Positions 1-9,152 of a stretch of DNA of 55,389 nt are shown one piece after another. A model generated the notes under the pieces. The model worked only from the letters and a program-made list of their open reading frames with translations, did not search any database and was not told where the DNA came from. Within the stretch, counting starts at the first letter, position 1. Each line of letters starts with the position of its first letter. The stretch lies in NCBI GenBank assembly GCA_903873475.1, contig CAIQON010000252.1, positions 1 to 55,389 on the forward strand, in the 5' to 3' direction. A program made the translations under genes and the position numbers. The DNA comes from an uncultured bacterium (GTDB taxonomy: Bacteria > Pseudomonadota > Gammaproteobacteria > Burkholderiales > CAIKXV01).

Positions 1-348
1 CTGGCGGTAGCCAAGCGCGTCAAGGAGGCAGAAGAGCAGCGCCGTCAGCAGGCCTATGCGGAAGCGGTCGCCGGCTACGAGGCGCAAGTGCGGGCGCTCC
101 ACGACGAACAGACCAAGCTGCGCGCATTGCTTCGCGATTCTGTCCGGCTGCAGCGCGCGACACGCTTGCGCGAGTTCATCGCCGCCTTCGAGGGCCGCGC
201 TCGCCAGGACGGCGAGTACACCGCCGAGAAGGAGCAGTGGGTCGAGTGGGCGAACACAAAGGCAGACTGGCTCGATCCCCTGGTACGACGCACCGATCCC
301 ATCCTGGATACCCCGCTATCGGCACCTCCGAGCTTCTGGAAATTCTGA
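1..348 (+). CDS. Hypothetical protein, 5' end outside the window
   Basis: Frame 1 is open from base 1 (LAVAKRVKEAEEQRRQQAYAEAV...) and continues into the listed 88..348 ORF ending ...SAPPSFWKF; coiled-coil-like composition. Confidence 0.6.
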   Translation: MAVAKRVKEAEEQRRQQAYAEAVAGYEAQVRALHDEQTKLRALLRDSVRLQRATRLREFIAAFEGRARQDGEYTAEKEQWVEWANTKADWLDPLVRRTDPILDTPLSAPPSFWKF

Positions 349-363
349 GGTCATGCCGTCCAC

Positions 364-798
364 TGTGGGCTGCTGCCGGTTCCGTGGACACCGACCTAAG
401 CTTCTCGAGCCCATTCGACCTGTACTGGACGGATGTACCCGATGGTTGAGTGGCGACGCGTCGGGTTGTAGAAGCGCTCGATGTAGTCGAACACGTCTGA
501 TTTCGCCTCGTCGCGCAGGCGATACACCTTTCGTGCCGTGCGTTCGGTCTTCAGACTGCTGAAGAAGCTTTCCATGGCCGAGTTGTCCCAGACTTCTCCT
601 GCGCGGCTCATGCTGCACACGATGCCTTACTCGGCCAAGAGCCGCTGGAAATACTCACTCGTACAGGCCGCGCTCCTTGACCAGCTTCACCGCCTCAAGC
701 TTGAACTCTCTGCTGAACTACCGTCTCGTTCCCATGTGACACCTCCGGTATCGTTTTCCACCTTAACAAGGTGTCCATAAAACCGGCAGCAGCCCACA
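364..798 (-). mobile_element. Internally deleted IS3-family insertion sequence remnant
   Basis: Terminal inverted repeats TGTGGGCTGCTGCCGGTTccgTGGACACC (from 364) and its complement ending ...GGTGTCCATAAAACCGGCAGCAGCCCACA (798). Minus strand carries an OrfA N-terminus (MGTRR*FSREFKLEAVKLVKERG) followed directly by an OrfB C-terminus (GIVCSMSRAGEVWDNSAMESFFSSLKTER...). Confidence 0.85.
396..620 (-). pseudogene. IS3-family transposase OrfB C-terminal fragment
   Basis: DNSAMESFFSSLKTER...YNPTRRHSTIGYIRPVQVE is the conserved C-terminal part of the IS3 OrfB integrase core. Confidence 0.85.
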
Positions 799-1016
799 GA
801 GTTGCCTTGCTGCGCCACCATCATGGCGCAGCCTGCGTGCCCGTTGCATAGCCGGACGAGGGCCACCTGTGCGGGCTCTTGCAAGGCGGGGCAGTTGCTG
901 GTTGCCCAGTCGCTCACCTGCGCCTGCGCCACGCCGGCCAACGCGGCCAAAACCACGACACCCGAAAGTCGCACGCGATGCATTGCACGCGCAACCGCGC
1001 CAAAAGCTTGGCTCAT
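799..1016 (-). pseudogene. Predicted secreted Cys-containing protein, 3' part replaced by the IS3 remnant
   Basis: N-terminal signal peptide (RVRLSGVVVLAALAGVAQAQ); the frame runs into the IS terminal repeat at 798. Confidence 0.5.
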
Positions 1017-1028
1017 TTGTTTCCCGAT

Positions 1029-1739
1029 CTATCGGACAACTTCGTCCAGCGATGCCTTCAACTTCTGAAATGCCGCCTGTCGGCTTCGCAATTCTGCATC
1101 GATCAAGGGCTTGACGAGCTCTTCAGGCCTGGGGCCCGGCAAAAACGGATTAAATAAATACTTCAGATCAGAGGCATTGCTTCTAGAGCCGGCATCAGAG
1201 CCGATGCCGCTTGCGATGCCGAGACGCCTCAGTTGTGGATCAAAAAAATGCAGCGTAATGTCAGTGATGTACGCAGCGGCGTTTTCTGCGGGATTGCTTT
1301 TGTATTTACCCTCTATGCCCAGATCAACCACTGCTGCGATGTCGAGTTTGCGATCCCTGAAATCGGCGAAGTCATTGACCACAACGACATTCTTGAAGCG
1401 TGAGCGCAATTCCAGCAAGGTTCCTTCGATCAGAGCACGTGGCGCGACAGAGTCATACATGGCCTTGACTATGGGATAGCTGCGTGGCTCCCACGACTTG
1501 ATGTAACCCTCAACATATTTGGTATCGAGTTCTTCTCGCGCCTTGATCTGGGTCTCGGAACTGGTACTGACGATCAGCGCGAGCGTCTTGTCCTTCGCCC
1601 CCATTACCCCTCTCACTGGAGCATCAACTGGCTTGATACCCCCCAGCAAGTCTGCCAGCGGGTCCGTGCGGGGAGGGCTCTGGTAACTGCAAGCGGTCAG
1701 AAGCACAGAAATGGCGAGGCAGAAAACTCGGGTGAGCAT
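1029..1739 (-). CDS. Predicted lipoprotein, unknown function
   Basis: MLTRVFCLAISVLLTACSYQS lipobox; 236 aa ORF. Confidence 0.7.
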   Translation of the reverse strand: MLTRVFCLAISVLLTACSYQSPPRTDPLADLLGGIKPVDAPVRGVMGAKDKTLALIVSTSSETQIKAREELDTKYVEGYIKSWEPRSYPIVKAMYDSVAPRALIEGTLLELRSRFKNVVVVNDFADFRDRKLDIAAVVDLGIEGKYKSNPAENAAAYITDITLHFFDPQLRRLGIASGIGSDAGSRSNASDLKYLFNPFLPGPRPEELVKPLIDAELRSRQAAFQKLKASLDEVVR

Positions 1740-1759
1740 AAGGCGTTCTCCGTTGAGTG

Positions 1760-1797
1760 GTGGGCGCAATAGGGTGGGCGCAATAGGGTGGGCGCAG
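1760..1797. repeat. 14-bp tandem repeat, about 2.7 copies (GTGGGCGCAATAGG)
   Basis: gtgggcgcaatagg gtgggcgcaatagg gtgggcgcag read directly, just upstream of the lipoprotein start. Confidence 0.9.
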
Positions 1798-1811
1798 TGA
1801 AGCTGCGGGTG

Positions 1812-2318
1812 CTAAGGCCTGCGCGGTTGGCAATCTGATGGATTTGTCGCCTGGCGCTTGCAAGTTGTCTCGGTGTTTTGCCGCATCTGCATAAGGCCGG
1901 CGATTCTCTGCCGGGCAGGCTGGCCGTTACACACCTGGCTATCGAGCACCCGTCTTAGTTCGTCGATCATGTAAAGCGTCAGCTGCGAGACTGCAACGAC
2001 GCTTTGAGTTCGGCTTTGCAGCGCTGACATTTCGGAATCTTTGCGCGAATATTCTTGTTCACAAGCATTCGATCCGACACCTCCCTGCGATCCACCGCCT
2101 TGCTGCGAGCTAGCCGTCGTACTGCCACTTTGAAGCTGCGCTATGGCCGATTCAAGCTTGGCGACATTGGTATAGTAGTTTCGCCCGGATGTGCAATTGC
2201 TGCCGCGGGCCTGCCGACATTCGCTCTGGGCTCTTGACAAGTTCTGCGCAACGGTCTGGCGGTCAGGTGAAGAAGCGCAGGCCGGCAAAGAGTTTGCGAC
2301 CTGCAGGTAAACCTGCAT
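1812..2318 (-). CDS. Hypothetical Cys-containing protein
   Basis: 168 aa ORF with several Cys residues; same strand as the lipoprotein. Confidence 0.5.
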   Translation of the reverse strand: MQVYLQVANSLPACASSPDRQTVAQNLSRAQSECRQARGSNCTSGRNYYTNVAKLESAIAQLQSGSTTASSQQGGGSQGGVGSNACEQEYSRKDSEMSALQSRTQSVVAVSQLTLYMIDELRRVLDSQVCNGQPARQRIAGLMQMRQNTETTCKRQATNPSDCQPRRP

Positions 2319-2430
2319 GTGCCAAACCCCTTGTTCCGCGTCCTGCGAGGCGCCGTATGACCCACATTGAGGTCAACAAGACCGAGCACGACCCGGACCC
2401 GGGCTGCGATCAACGCCAGATACGGTTCGC

Positions 2431-2817
2431 ATGCCGAGGGTGGCGGCACCGTTTGCGGCGCGGGTGTTCGTCCCGTCCGTGCTCTGGCTCGACGAGCGGC
2501 ACGCGCCGATCGGGCCGGGAGTGAGCCCGGCGCTGCGGCAGGCCAGTGACCTCCTGCGTGGCAGCCACTTCCGGGTCGAGATGCCCGTGCCGCCCGGCGC
2601 ACGGCATGCGGTCGTTTACTCCGCGGCGACGCTGCCGGATCGCACCTTCCTGCTGCACATTCCGGCATCGGTGCAGTCGGTGCCGATCGGCAACGGCGGG
2701 ATGATCTACCTGCCGGTGGCCGCCCGGGTGCAACCGGTCGGGCTCTGTTTCCCTCCTGGATCTTCGCTCTCGACCGTTACCGCACCGAGCACCTCCCGTG
2801 ACTTGCCAGGTGCCTGA
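2431..2817 (+). CDS. Hypothetical protein, possibly a fragment
   Basis: 128 aa ORF with plausible beta-rich composition; no family recognised. Confidence 0.3.
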   Translation: MPRVAAPFAARVFVPSVLWLDERHAPIGPGVSPALRQASDLLRGSHFRVEMPVPPGARHAVVYSAATLPDRTFLLHIPASVQSVPIGNGGMIYLPVAARVQPVGLCFPPGSSLSTVTAPSTSRDLPGA

Positions 2818-2839
2818 GCACCTTGCGGCATCGACGAAT

Positions 2840-3322
2840 TCATGCGTCGCCTTCCCCATGGAGCGGCGGCTGCGCCAGATGTTCGCGCGCAGTCGCCGCG
2901 AGCTGCTCGTCGAACGTGGCCAGCGGTGCGCCCAGCAGTTCAGCCAGACTGAGATAGGCCGCGTCGTATGCAGTGAGCGCGTAGCGATCCGCCAGCCGCA
3001 GGACGCTGGACATGTCGAGCCGATGGCGTTCGACCGCCATCCCGTCGATCAGGGCGAGTGCGGACGTGACGGCCGCCTGCGGAAGCCGTTCGCGGCGGAT
3101 CTTCTTCAGAGCGACACTGATCAGCTCGTAGTCGATCAGGTCAGGCGCATGCAGGGCGCGCGCCTGAAGCGCGGCGGCCGCGAGCGGTGCCTCGGGTTCG
3201 GCAAACAGGTGGGCTGCGACTACGGTGGCGTCCACCACCAGTCGCGGGCGGCTCGAGTAGAACGCGTGGGGTTCCGCGACATGCAACGACGCCGTCGAAG
3301 CGCGCGGGAGCGCCACGTTCAA
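2840..3322 (-). CDS. PIN-domain (VapC-like) toxin
   Basis: RLVVDATVVAAHLF...APDLIDYELISVALKK...YALTAYDAAYLSLAELLGAPLATFDEQLA matches the PIN acidic-residue pattern; overlaps the stop of an upstream antitoxin. Confidence 0.8.
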   Translation of the reverse strand: MNVALPRASTASLHVAEPHAFYSSRPRLVVDATVVAAHLFAEPEAPLAAAALQARALHAPDLIDYELISVALKKIRRERLPQAAVTSALALIDGMAVERHRLDMSSVLRLADRYALTAYDAAYLSLAELLGAPLATFDEQLAATAREHLAQPPLHGEGDA

Positions 3323-3588
3323 CGTCCGTCGCGCAGTTCGCGGATGTAGCCCATGGAACTGCGGGTTCCTCCGGGAAACAGCGCGGCGGCCCGTTCACTG
3401 ACTTGCGTCACCGTCAAGGCACCTGCCGCCGGTCCGTCGCCGCTCGGCGCCGCGCCGCGCTCGCTGGCCACCCCTTCGAGGATCGTCAGCAGCTCGCGCT
3501 GCAACGACCGCCGGTTACGGTGCGCGCGCTCGCGCAGCCGTTGGGCGAGTGCGTCCGGTACGTTCTTCACGGACAGGTTCACGGGCAT
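3319..3588 (-). CDS. FitA/Arc-like ribbon-helix-helix antitoxin
   Basis: MPVNLSVKNVPDALAQRLRERAHRNRRSLQRELLTILEGV; 89 aa, immediately upstream of the PIN toxin. Confidence 0.8.
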   Translation of the reverse strand: MPVNLSVKNVPDALAQRLRERAHRNRRSLQRELLTILEGVASERGAAPSGDGPAAGALTVTQVSERAAALFPGGTRSSMGYIRELRDGR

Positions 3589-3649
3589 GGCAGCTCCCCA
3601 AGACTGCCTCCGGAATGGAGACGATGGATTCATTATGGAACCACTCGAT

Positions 3650-3930
3650 CCTCTCCGCAACCGGCGTGCGCAACCTCTACTCATCGTCGATTTGGCCGCA
3701 CTCCGCCGGCGGAGTCGCAGCGACCCGGTATCCTCGATCGCAGCGGCGGCGAAGTATTCGAGCCACGCCGAGGAGTCGACGAGATTCACACCCGATCCGC
3801 CTCCCTCGGGACCGAGGTGTCGATCCCGGCAAGGAAGCCTCGGAGCTCGCGCGCCGGGCGCTCCGGGATCAGTTCGATCCGATCGCCGTACTGCACGACC
3901 TGCGGCCCCGGCCTCGAGGACGCAAGCGTC
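3650..3930 (-). pseudogene. Remnant AbrB-type antitoxin plus PIN toxin pair
   Basis: Minus strand: ...RPGPQVVQYGDRIELIPERPARELRGFLAGIDTSVPREADRV* (AbrB-antitoxin C-terminus), overlapping NLVDSSAWLEYFA (PIN N-terminus), which then degenerates. Confidence 0.6.
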
Positions 3931-3947
3931 GCGCCGACGAACCGGGT

Positions 3948-5690
3948 CTACTCGCCGCGAGCAATCCACGCGGCGGCCTTCTCCGCAATCATCAAGGTCG
4001 GCGCGTTGGTGTTGCCGCTGGTGATCATCGGCATCACGCCGGCGTCGACCACCCGCAGTCCGCGCACGCCGCGCACCCGAAGGTGCGAATCGACCACCGC
4101 CATCGGGTCGTCTGCACGGCCCATCCGGGTGGTGCCCACCGGGTGGAAGATGGTGGTGGCGATGTCTCCGGCCAGTCGAGCGAGTTCTTCGTCGCTCTGG
4201 TATTGCGGCCCGGGCCTGAACTCTTCGGGCATGAATGGCGCCAGCGCGCGCTGGCTCACGATGCGGCGCGTCAGGCGCAAGGAGTCCGCCGCGACCTGGC
4301 GGTCTTCGCTCGTGCTGAGGTAATTGGGTGCGATCGCCGGCGCCTCGTCGAAGCGGCTGCTCTTGAGATGGACCGTGCCACGGCTGCTCGGGCTCAGGTT
4401 GCAGACGCTGGCAGTGAAGGCGTCGAAGTCGTGCAGCGGCTCGCCAAAGGCGTCGAGCGAGAGGGGTTGCACATGGTATTGAAGGTTCGGGTGGGGCTGG
4501 CTCGCGTCGGAGCGCGTGAAGGCGCCCAGTTGCGAGGGCGCCATGCTCATCGGGCCGGTGCGGCGCAGGGCGTATTCCAGGCCCATGCGGGCCTTGCCCC
4601 AGAGCGAGTGGGCCATGGTGTTGAGCGTGACGTTGCGCCGGCCATCGGCTTGTATCTTGTAGACCGAGCGAATCTGCAAGTGGTCCTGCAGATTGGCGCC
4701 CACACCGGGCAGGTCCTGCCTGACTTCAATGCCGTGCTGCTGCAGCAGCGCTGCCGGGCCCAGGCCCGAGAGCTGCAGGATATGCGGCGAGCCCACGCTG
4801 CCCGCGCACAGGATCACCTCGCCTTGCAGACCGCCCGGGTCGCGCTGGGGGTCGCGCGTGGCATGGGCCTGCACTTTCTCAGCGCCTGTCCAGACCTCGA
4901 CGTCGGTGCATCGCTGGCTGCCGTCGGCCTGCTTTTCAAGCAGGAGCTGGCAGACTTGCGCGCGGGTCCACAGCTCGAAATTGGGGCGGCCAGAGCAGGT
5001 TGGTCGCAGGAACGCCCTGGCCGTGTTCCAGCGCCAGCCGCTTTTCTGGTTGACTTCGAAATAGGCCACGCCCTCGTTGTTGCCGCCGTTGAAGTCCTCG
5101 GTGGCCGGGATGCCGGCCTGTTGCGCAGCCTGGGAAAAGGCATCCAGGATGTCCCAGCGCAGGCGCTGCTTTTCCACGCGCCATTCGCCGCCCATCTTCC
5201 CGGCCAGCCCCTGGCTGCCCGAGTGCTGGCTCTTGTGGCCGTGCAGGCGCCGGAAGTTCTCGTCCACCGGGACATGGCCCGGGTCGAGCTTGTAATGGTC
5301 TTCATGCATCCTGAAGGCGGCCAGCACGCTGTCCCAGCGCCAGGCGTCGTCGCCGGTGAGTTCGGCCCAGCGCTCGTAGTCGCGGGCCTGCCCGCGCATG
5401 TAGATCATGCCGTTGATGCTCGACGAGCCGCCCAGCGTCTTGCCGCGCGGGTAGCGCAGCGAGCGACCGTTCAGGCCCGGCTCGGCTTCGGTCCGGAAGA
5501 GCCAGTCGGTGCGCGGATTGCCGATGCAGTACAGGTAGCCGACCGGGATGTGGATCCAGTGGTAGTCGTCCCGCCCGCCGGCCTCGATCATCAGCACGCG
5601 CTTGCTGGCATCGGCACTCAGTCGATTGGCGAGAAGGCAGCCAGCGGTGCCGCCGCCGATGATGATGTAGTCGAAGGTGTTCTCATGCAT
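3948..5690 (-). CDS. GMC family oxidoreductase (choline dehydrogenase-like)
   Basis: FDYIIIGGGTAGCLLANRLS FAD motif; YPRGKTLGGSSSINGMIYMRG GMC signature; C-terminal HPVGTTRMG...NTNAPTLMIAEKAA. Confidence 0.95.
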   Translation of the reverse strand: MHENTFDYIIIGGGTAGCLLANRLSADASKRVLMIEAGGRDDYHWIHIPVGYLYCIGNPRTDWLFRTEAEPGLNGRSLRYPRGKTLGGSSSINGMIYMRGQARDYERWAELTGDDAWRWDSVLAAFRMHEDHYKLDPGHVPVDENFRRLHGHKSQHSGSQGLAGKMGGEWRVEKQRLRWDILDAFSQAAQQAGIPATEDFNGGNNEGVAYFEVNQKSGWRWNTARAFLRPTCSGRPNFELWTRAQVCQLLLEKQADGSQRCTDVEVWTGAEKVQAHATRDPQRDPGGLQGEVILCAGSVGSPHILQLSGLGPAALLQQHGIEVRQDLPGVGANLQDHLQIRSVYKIQADGRRNVTLNTMAHSLWGKARMGLEYALRRTGPMSMAPSQLGAFTRSDASQPHPNLQYHVQPLSLDAFGEPLHDFDAFTASVCNLSPSSRGTVHLKSSRFDEAPAIAPNYLSTSEDRQVAADSLRLTRRIVSQRALAPFMPEEFRPGPQYQSDEELARLAGDIATTIFHPVGTTRMGRADDPMAVVDSHLRVRGVRGLRVVDAGVMPMITSGNTNAPTLMIAEKAAAWIARGE

Positions 5691-5803
5691 GGCAACCAGT
5701 CTATCGGGACTTGCGCGCCGACGTCCAAAGCCACGAAGCTGGTGGCCGATGCCAGCGGTCTATTCCCGGCCCGCGCCCCGCTTCCACCAGGGTGCGGCCT
5801 GCG

Positions 5804-7411
5804 TCAGGCGCTGGCGATCGTGGCGCGGCCGGCCTCCACCACGAAGCGGGCCTTGTCCACCAGCGGCGCGCCGGGGCGGGTCACGTAGTCCACCGCACGG
5901 AAGCTCACCGCCATCTGCTTCGGCCCCGCCTCATGCAGGCAGTAGCCGCGGCGGTTGTTGAAGAAAGAGATGTGCGGGTTGCGTCGCAGTACCGTCGGCG
6001 TCGCGGCCAGTGCCTCGCTGCCATCGCCATTGGAGCTGATGGAGCTCGCGCAGAACTCGGTCATCAGCGCCGGCCCCTGCCCGCCGTTGGCGCGCACCTC
6101 GCCGGCCCAGGCGTTGTGCACGTCGCCCGTCAGCACGACGAGGTTTTCGACATTGCGCTGCCGCACCCCGTCCAGCAGGCGCTGGCGTGCCACCGGCATC
6201 GCGTCCCACTTGTCCATCGAGATCATGCGCCCGCGAACATCGTCGCCCAGGTCGCGCTCCATGACCATCACCTGCTGCGCCAGCACCTGCCAGGTGGCGT
6301 GCCGGCCCTCGAGGTTGCGCAGCAGCCAGGCTTCCTGATCGGCACCGAGCATGGTCGCGTCCGCGCGATTGACCTCGGCGCAGGCCGATCCGACGCCATC
6401 GCCGCAGGGCTGGTCGGTGCGGTAGCCGCGCGTGTCGAGCACATGGATGTCGGCGAGCCTGCCGTAGCGCAGGCGCCGATGCGCAAGGATCTGCGGCCCG
6501 CGCGGCAGTTGGGCGCGGCGCAGCGGCATCATCTCGTACCAGGCCTGGAAGGCGATCTGCTTGCGCAGCGCGAAGACCTCTGGCGGCACCGCGACGGGGA
6601 AGCGCGCCGAGCCGTCCTCCTCGCTGATCTCGCCGGCCCAGTTGTTGTCCACCTCATGGTCGTCGAAGGAAACCAGGAAGGGATGCGCCGCATGCGCCGC
6701 GGCGAGATCGGGGTCGAGCCGATACAGCGCGTAGCGGTTGCGGTAATCGTCGAGGGTGTAGATCTCCTCGCCCAGGTGCTGGCGCACCGCTGGCGAGCCC
6801 CCGGGCTGGGGACCCCGCGCGCGGTATTCGTAGATGTAGTCGCCGGAGTGGAAGACGAAGTCGAGCTCGGACTCCTCGGCGATATGCCGCCAGGCGGTGA
6901 AGAAGCCGTGCTCGTAGTGCTGGCAGCCGGCATTGACGAAACGCAGCCGTGCCAGCGCGGCATCGGCGGCGGGCGCGGTGCGGGTGCGGCCCACCGGGCT
7001 GATCTCGCGTCCCACGCGGAAGCGGTAGTGATACGGCCGGCCTGGCTTCAGCCCGCCGACCTCGACATGCACGGAGTGGCCGAGTTCGGGCCTGGCCAGA
7101 GCGGTGCCGCGCTGCGCGATGCGGGCGAAGCCCGGATCTTCGGCCACCTCCCAGCGGACCTCGACGGCCATCCGCGGCATGCCGCCGCCGGCCAGCGGAT
7201 CGGGTGCGAGCCGGGTCCAGATCACCACCCCGTCGGGCAACGGATCGCCCGAGGCGACGCCGAGGCTGAACGGATAGCGTGCGAAGACCGGCTGCGCCCA
7301 CACGCGCGGCACGATGGCCGGCTGGATCGCCACCAGCGCGGCGGCGGCTACGGAGCCGCGCAGCAGGCCGCGGCGCGAGAGGTTGAGGATGTGGCGGCGC
7401 GTGCTATCCAT
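5804..7411 (-). CDS. phoD: PhoD-like alkaline phosphatase, Tat-exported
   Basis: SRRGLLRGS twin-arginine signal; SLGVASGDPLPDGVVIWTRLAP, VFHSGDYIYEYR, FDDHEVDNNWAG, GDVHNAWAGE typical of the family. Confidence 0.93.
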   Translation of the reverse strand: MDSTRRHILNLSRRGLLRGSVAAAALVAIQPAIVPRVWAQPVFARYPFSLGVASGDPLPDGVVIWTRLAPDPLAGGGMPRMAVEVRWEVAEDPGFARIAQRGTALARPELGHSVHVEVGGLKPGRPYHYRFRVGREISPVGRTRTAPAADAALARLRFVNAGCQHYEHGFFTAWRHIAEESELDFVFHSGDYIYEYRARGPQPGGSPAVRQHLGEEIYTLDDYRNRYALYRLDPDLAAAHAAHPFLVSFDDHEVDNNWAGEISEEDGSARFPVAVPPEVFALRKQIAFQAWYEMMPLRRAQLPRGPQILAHRRLRYGRLADIHVLDTRGYRTDQPCGDGVGSACAEVNRADATMLGADQEAWLLRNLEGRHATWQVLAQQVMVMERDLGDDVRGRMISMDKWDAMPVARQRLLDGVRQRNVENLVVLTGDVHNAWAGEVRANGGQGPALMTEFCASSISSNGDGSEALAATPTVLRRNPHISFFNNRRGYCLHEAGPKQMAVSFRAVDYVTRPGAPLVDKARFVVEAGRATIASA

Positions 7412-7633
7412 CGGAGGGCTCCCGGAGCAAGTCATGCGCCAGACACTAGCGCCGTCGTGAGGCAAGGCCGTGACAGGGCCATGACAAGGCTGCGTCGGGT
7501 ACCTGGCTTTCTCCCCCGCCGCGTCACCTCTCCATGCGCCCGTCATGCATACGGGGCTGTTCGAGGTTGCAAGCCCATGGAAGTGCGTTGATCGGCCATC
7601 CCGGCCGAGCTACCATGCGAGCCGTATCGACAG

Positions 7634-7648
7634 TATGGGTGACCCATA
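7634..7648. promoter_or_regulatory. Palindrome TATGGGT-G-ACCCATA overlapping the antitoxin start codon (putative TA operator)
   Basis: 7-bp perfect arms read directly; the final A is the A of the ATG at 7648. Confidence 0.5.
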
Positions 7649-7890
7649 TGAAGACCACCATCGAACTGCCGGACGATCTTCTGGAGCGCAGCAAGGCTGT
7701 CGCGCGGCGTGAAAACTCCACGCTCAAGGCGCTGATCGAAGAGGGCCTGCGCCTGGCGCTGCGGGCGCGTATCCGCAAGCGTGCCGCGCCTTTTGCCCTG
7801 CAGCCTTTTCCGGGCGACGGCTTGTCGCCGGAGTTCGCGGATGCTGGCTGGGAGGCGACGCGCGACGAGATCTACCGTGATCGCGGTTGA
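7648..7890 (+). CDS. VapB-like antitoxin
   Basis: MKTTIELPDDLLERSKAVARRENSTLKALIEEGLRLAL; 80 aa, overlapping a downstream PIN gene. Confidence 0.85.
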   Translation: MKTTIELPDDLLERSKAVARRENSTLKALIEEGLRLALRARIRKRAAPFALQPFPGDGLSPEFADAGWEATRDEIYRDRG

Positions 7891-8311
7891 CACCAACATC
7901 CTGGTTTACGCGCACCGCGCAGACTCGCCCTTCCACGACCGTGCACGCCTGACACTGGAGTCGCTCGCCGTCGGGGCCCGTGCATGGGCCATTCCCTGGC
8001 CGTGTGCGCACGAGTTCTTCGCCGTCGTCACACATCCGCGCATCTACAAGACTGCCACGCCCGCCAGTACGGCATTCGCTCAACTGCGCGCTTTGCAGAC
8101 GCTGGCCAACCTTGTGTTCATCGGTGAGGACGACGACTACTTGCAGCATCTGGAGCCGCTGGCGCTGGCAGCCAGGGCGCACGGGGGGGCGATTCACGAC
8201 GCGCGCATCGCAGCGATCTGCCTTGCGCACGGCGTGGCCGAGTTGTGGTCGGCCGACCGCGACTTCTCCCGGTTTCCGGCGCTTGCAGTCCGCAATCCAT
8301 TGATCGGATGA
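7877..8311 (+). CDS. vapC: PIN-domain VapC-like toxin
   Basis: GTG start; VIAVDTNILVYAHR...FHDRAR...AHGGAIHDARIAAICLAHGVAELWSADRDFSRF. Confidence 0.88.
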   Translation: MIAVDTNILVYAHRADSPFHDRARLTLESLAVGARAWAIPWPCAHEFFAVVTHPRIYKTATPASTAFAQLRALQTLANLVFIGEDDDYLQHLEPLALAARAHGGAIHDARIAAICLAHGVAELWSADRDFSRFPALAVRNPLIG

Positions 8312-8390
8312 GCCAGAGGGTCAGTCTCCAGCGGACATGAAGCGCTCGGAGCACTCCCGCATCCGCGATCGGCATGTGGGATGCAGTTGG

Positions 8391-9152
8391 CTACTGCGGC
8401 GTGATCGCCAGGCCGCCGTCCGCCACGATGACCTGGCCCGTGACGTAGCGGGCAGCGTCCGAAGCCAGGAAGAGGATTACGTCGGCGATGTCCTCCGGCT
8501 CGCCCACGCGTCCCAGTGGCACGCGCGCGGCCGCGAGTTCGACGCCTTCCGGCCCCAGCGAGTGCTCGGCCGACAGCAGCTGCGCCGTGCGCACGTAGCC
8601 CGGCGACACCGCGTTCACCCGCACGCCGTCGGAAGCCACCTCTGCCGCCAGGCCGCGCATCAGGCCGATGACGCCAGACTTGGCTGCCGAGTAGTGGACG
8701 TGCTCGGCCCAGCCCCACGCCACGCCCATCAGCGAGGTCAGGCATACCACTGCGCCGGTGCGTCGCGCGCGCATGGACGGCAGTGCGGCACGGGCCACGC
8801 GGAACATGCCCTTGAGGTCGATGTCCACCGTATCGTCCCAGCGTTCGTCCGACAGCTGCGCGAGCGGTACCTTGTGCGCGATGCCGGCATTGAGCACAAG
8901 GGCGTCGATGGCACCACGCTCGGACAGCACAGCCGCGACGACGGCGTCTGCCTGCTCGGTGGATCGCACATCCAGGGCCGCGAAGCTGGCGCTGCCGCCG
9001 GCGGCCACGATCTCGGCGGCCACGGCGTGCCCCTCGGCTTCAAGGATGTCGGTGACGACCACGTGCCAGCCTGCGCGCGCAAAGGCCAGCGCGCTGGCGC
9101 GGCCAATGCCGATGCCGCCGCCCGTGACGAGGAGGGTGCGGGATGGGACCAT
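8391..9152 (-). CDS. SDR family oxidoreductase
   Basis: LLVTGGGIGIGRASALAF, LVLNAGIAHK, YSAAKSGVIGLMRGLA, DGVRVNAVSPGYV. Confidence 0.93.
   Translation of the reverse strand: MVPSRTLLVTGGGIGIGRASALAFARAGWHVVVTDILEAEGHAVAAEIVAAGGSASFAALDVRSTEQADAVVAAVLSERGAIDALVLNAGIAHKVPLAQLSDERWDDTVDIDLKGMFRVARAALPSMRARRTGAVVCLTSLMGVAWGWAEHVHYSAAKSGVIGLMRGLAAEVASDGVRVNAVSPGYVRTAQLLSAEHSLGPEGVELAAARVPLGRVGEPEDIADVILFLASDAARYVTGQVIVADGGLAITPQ

Noticed and set aside
3549-5888. 779-aa plus-strand ORF
   Set aside because: Antisense to the clearly recognisable GMC oxidoreductase; Arg/Ala/His-rich shadow ORF typical of high-GC DNA.
5711-7591. 626-aa plus-strand ORF
   Set aside because: Antisense to the PhoD-like phosphatase; no family motifs.
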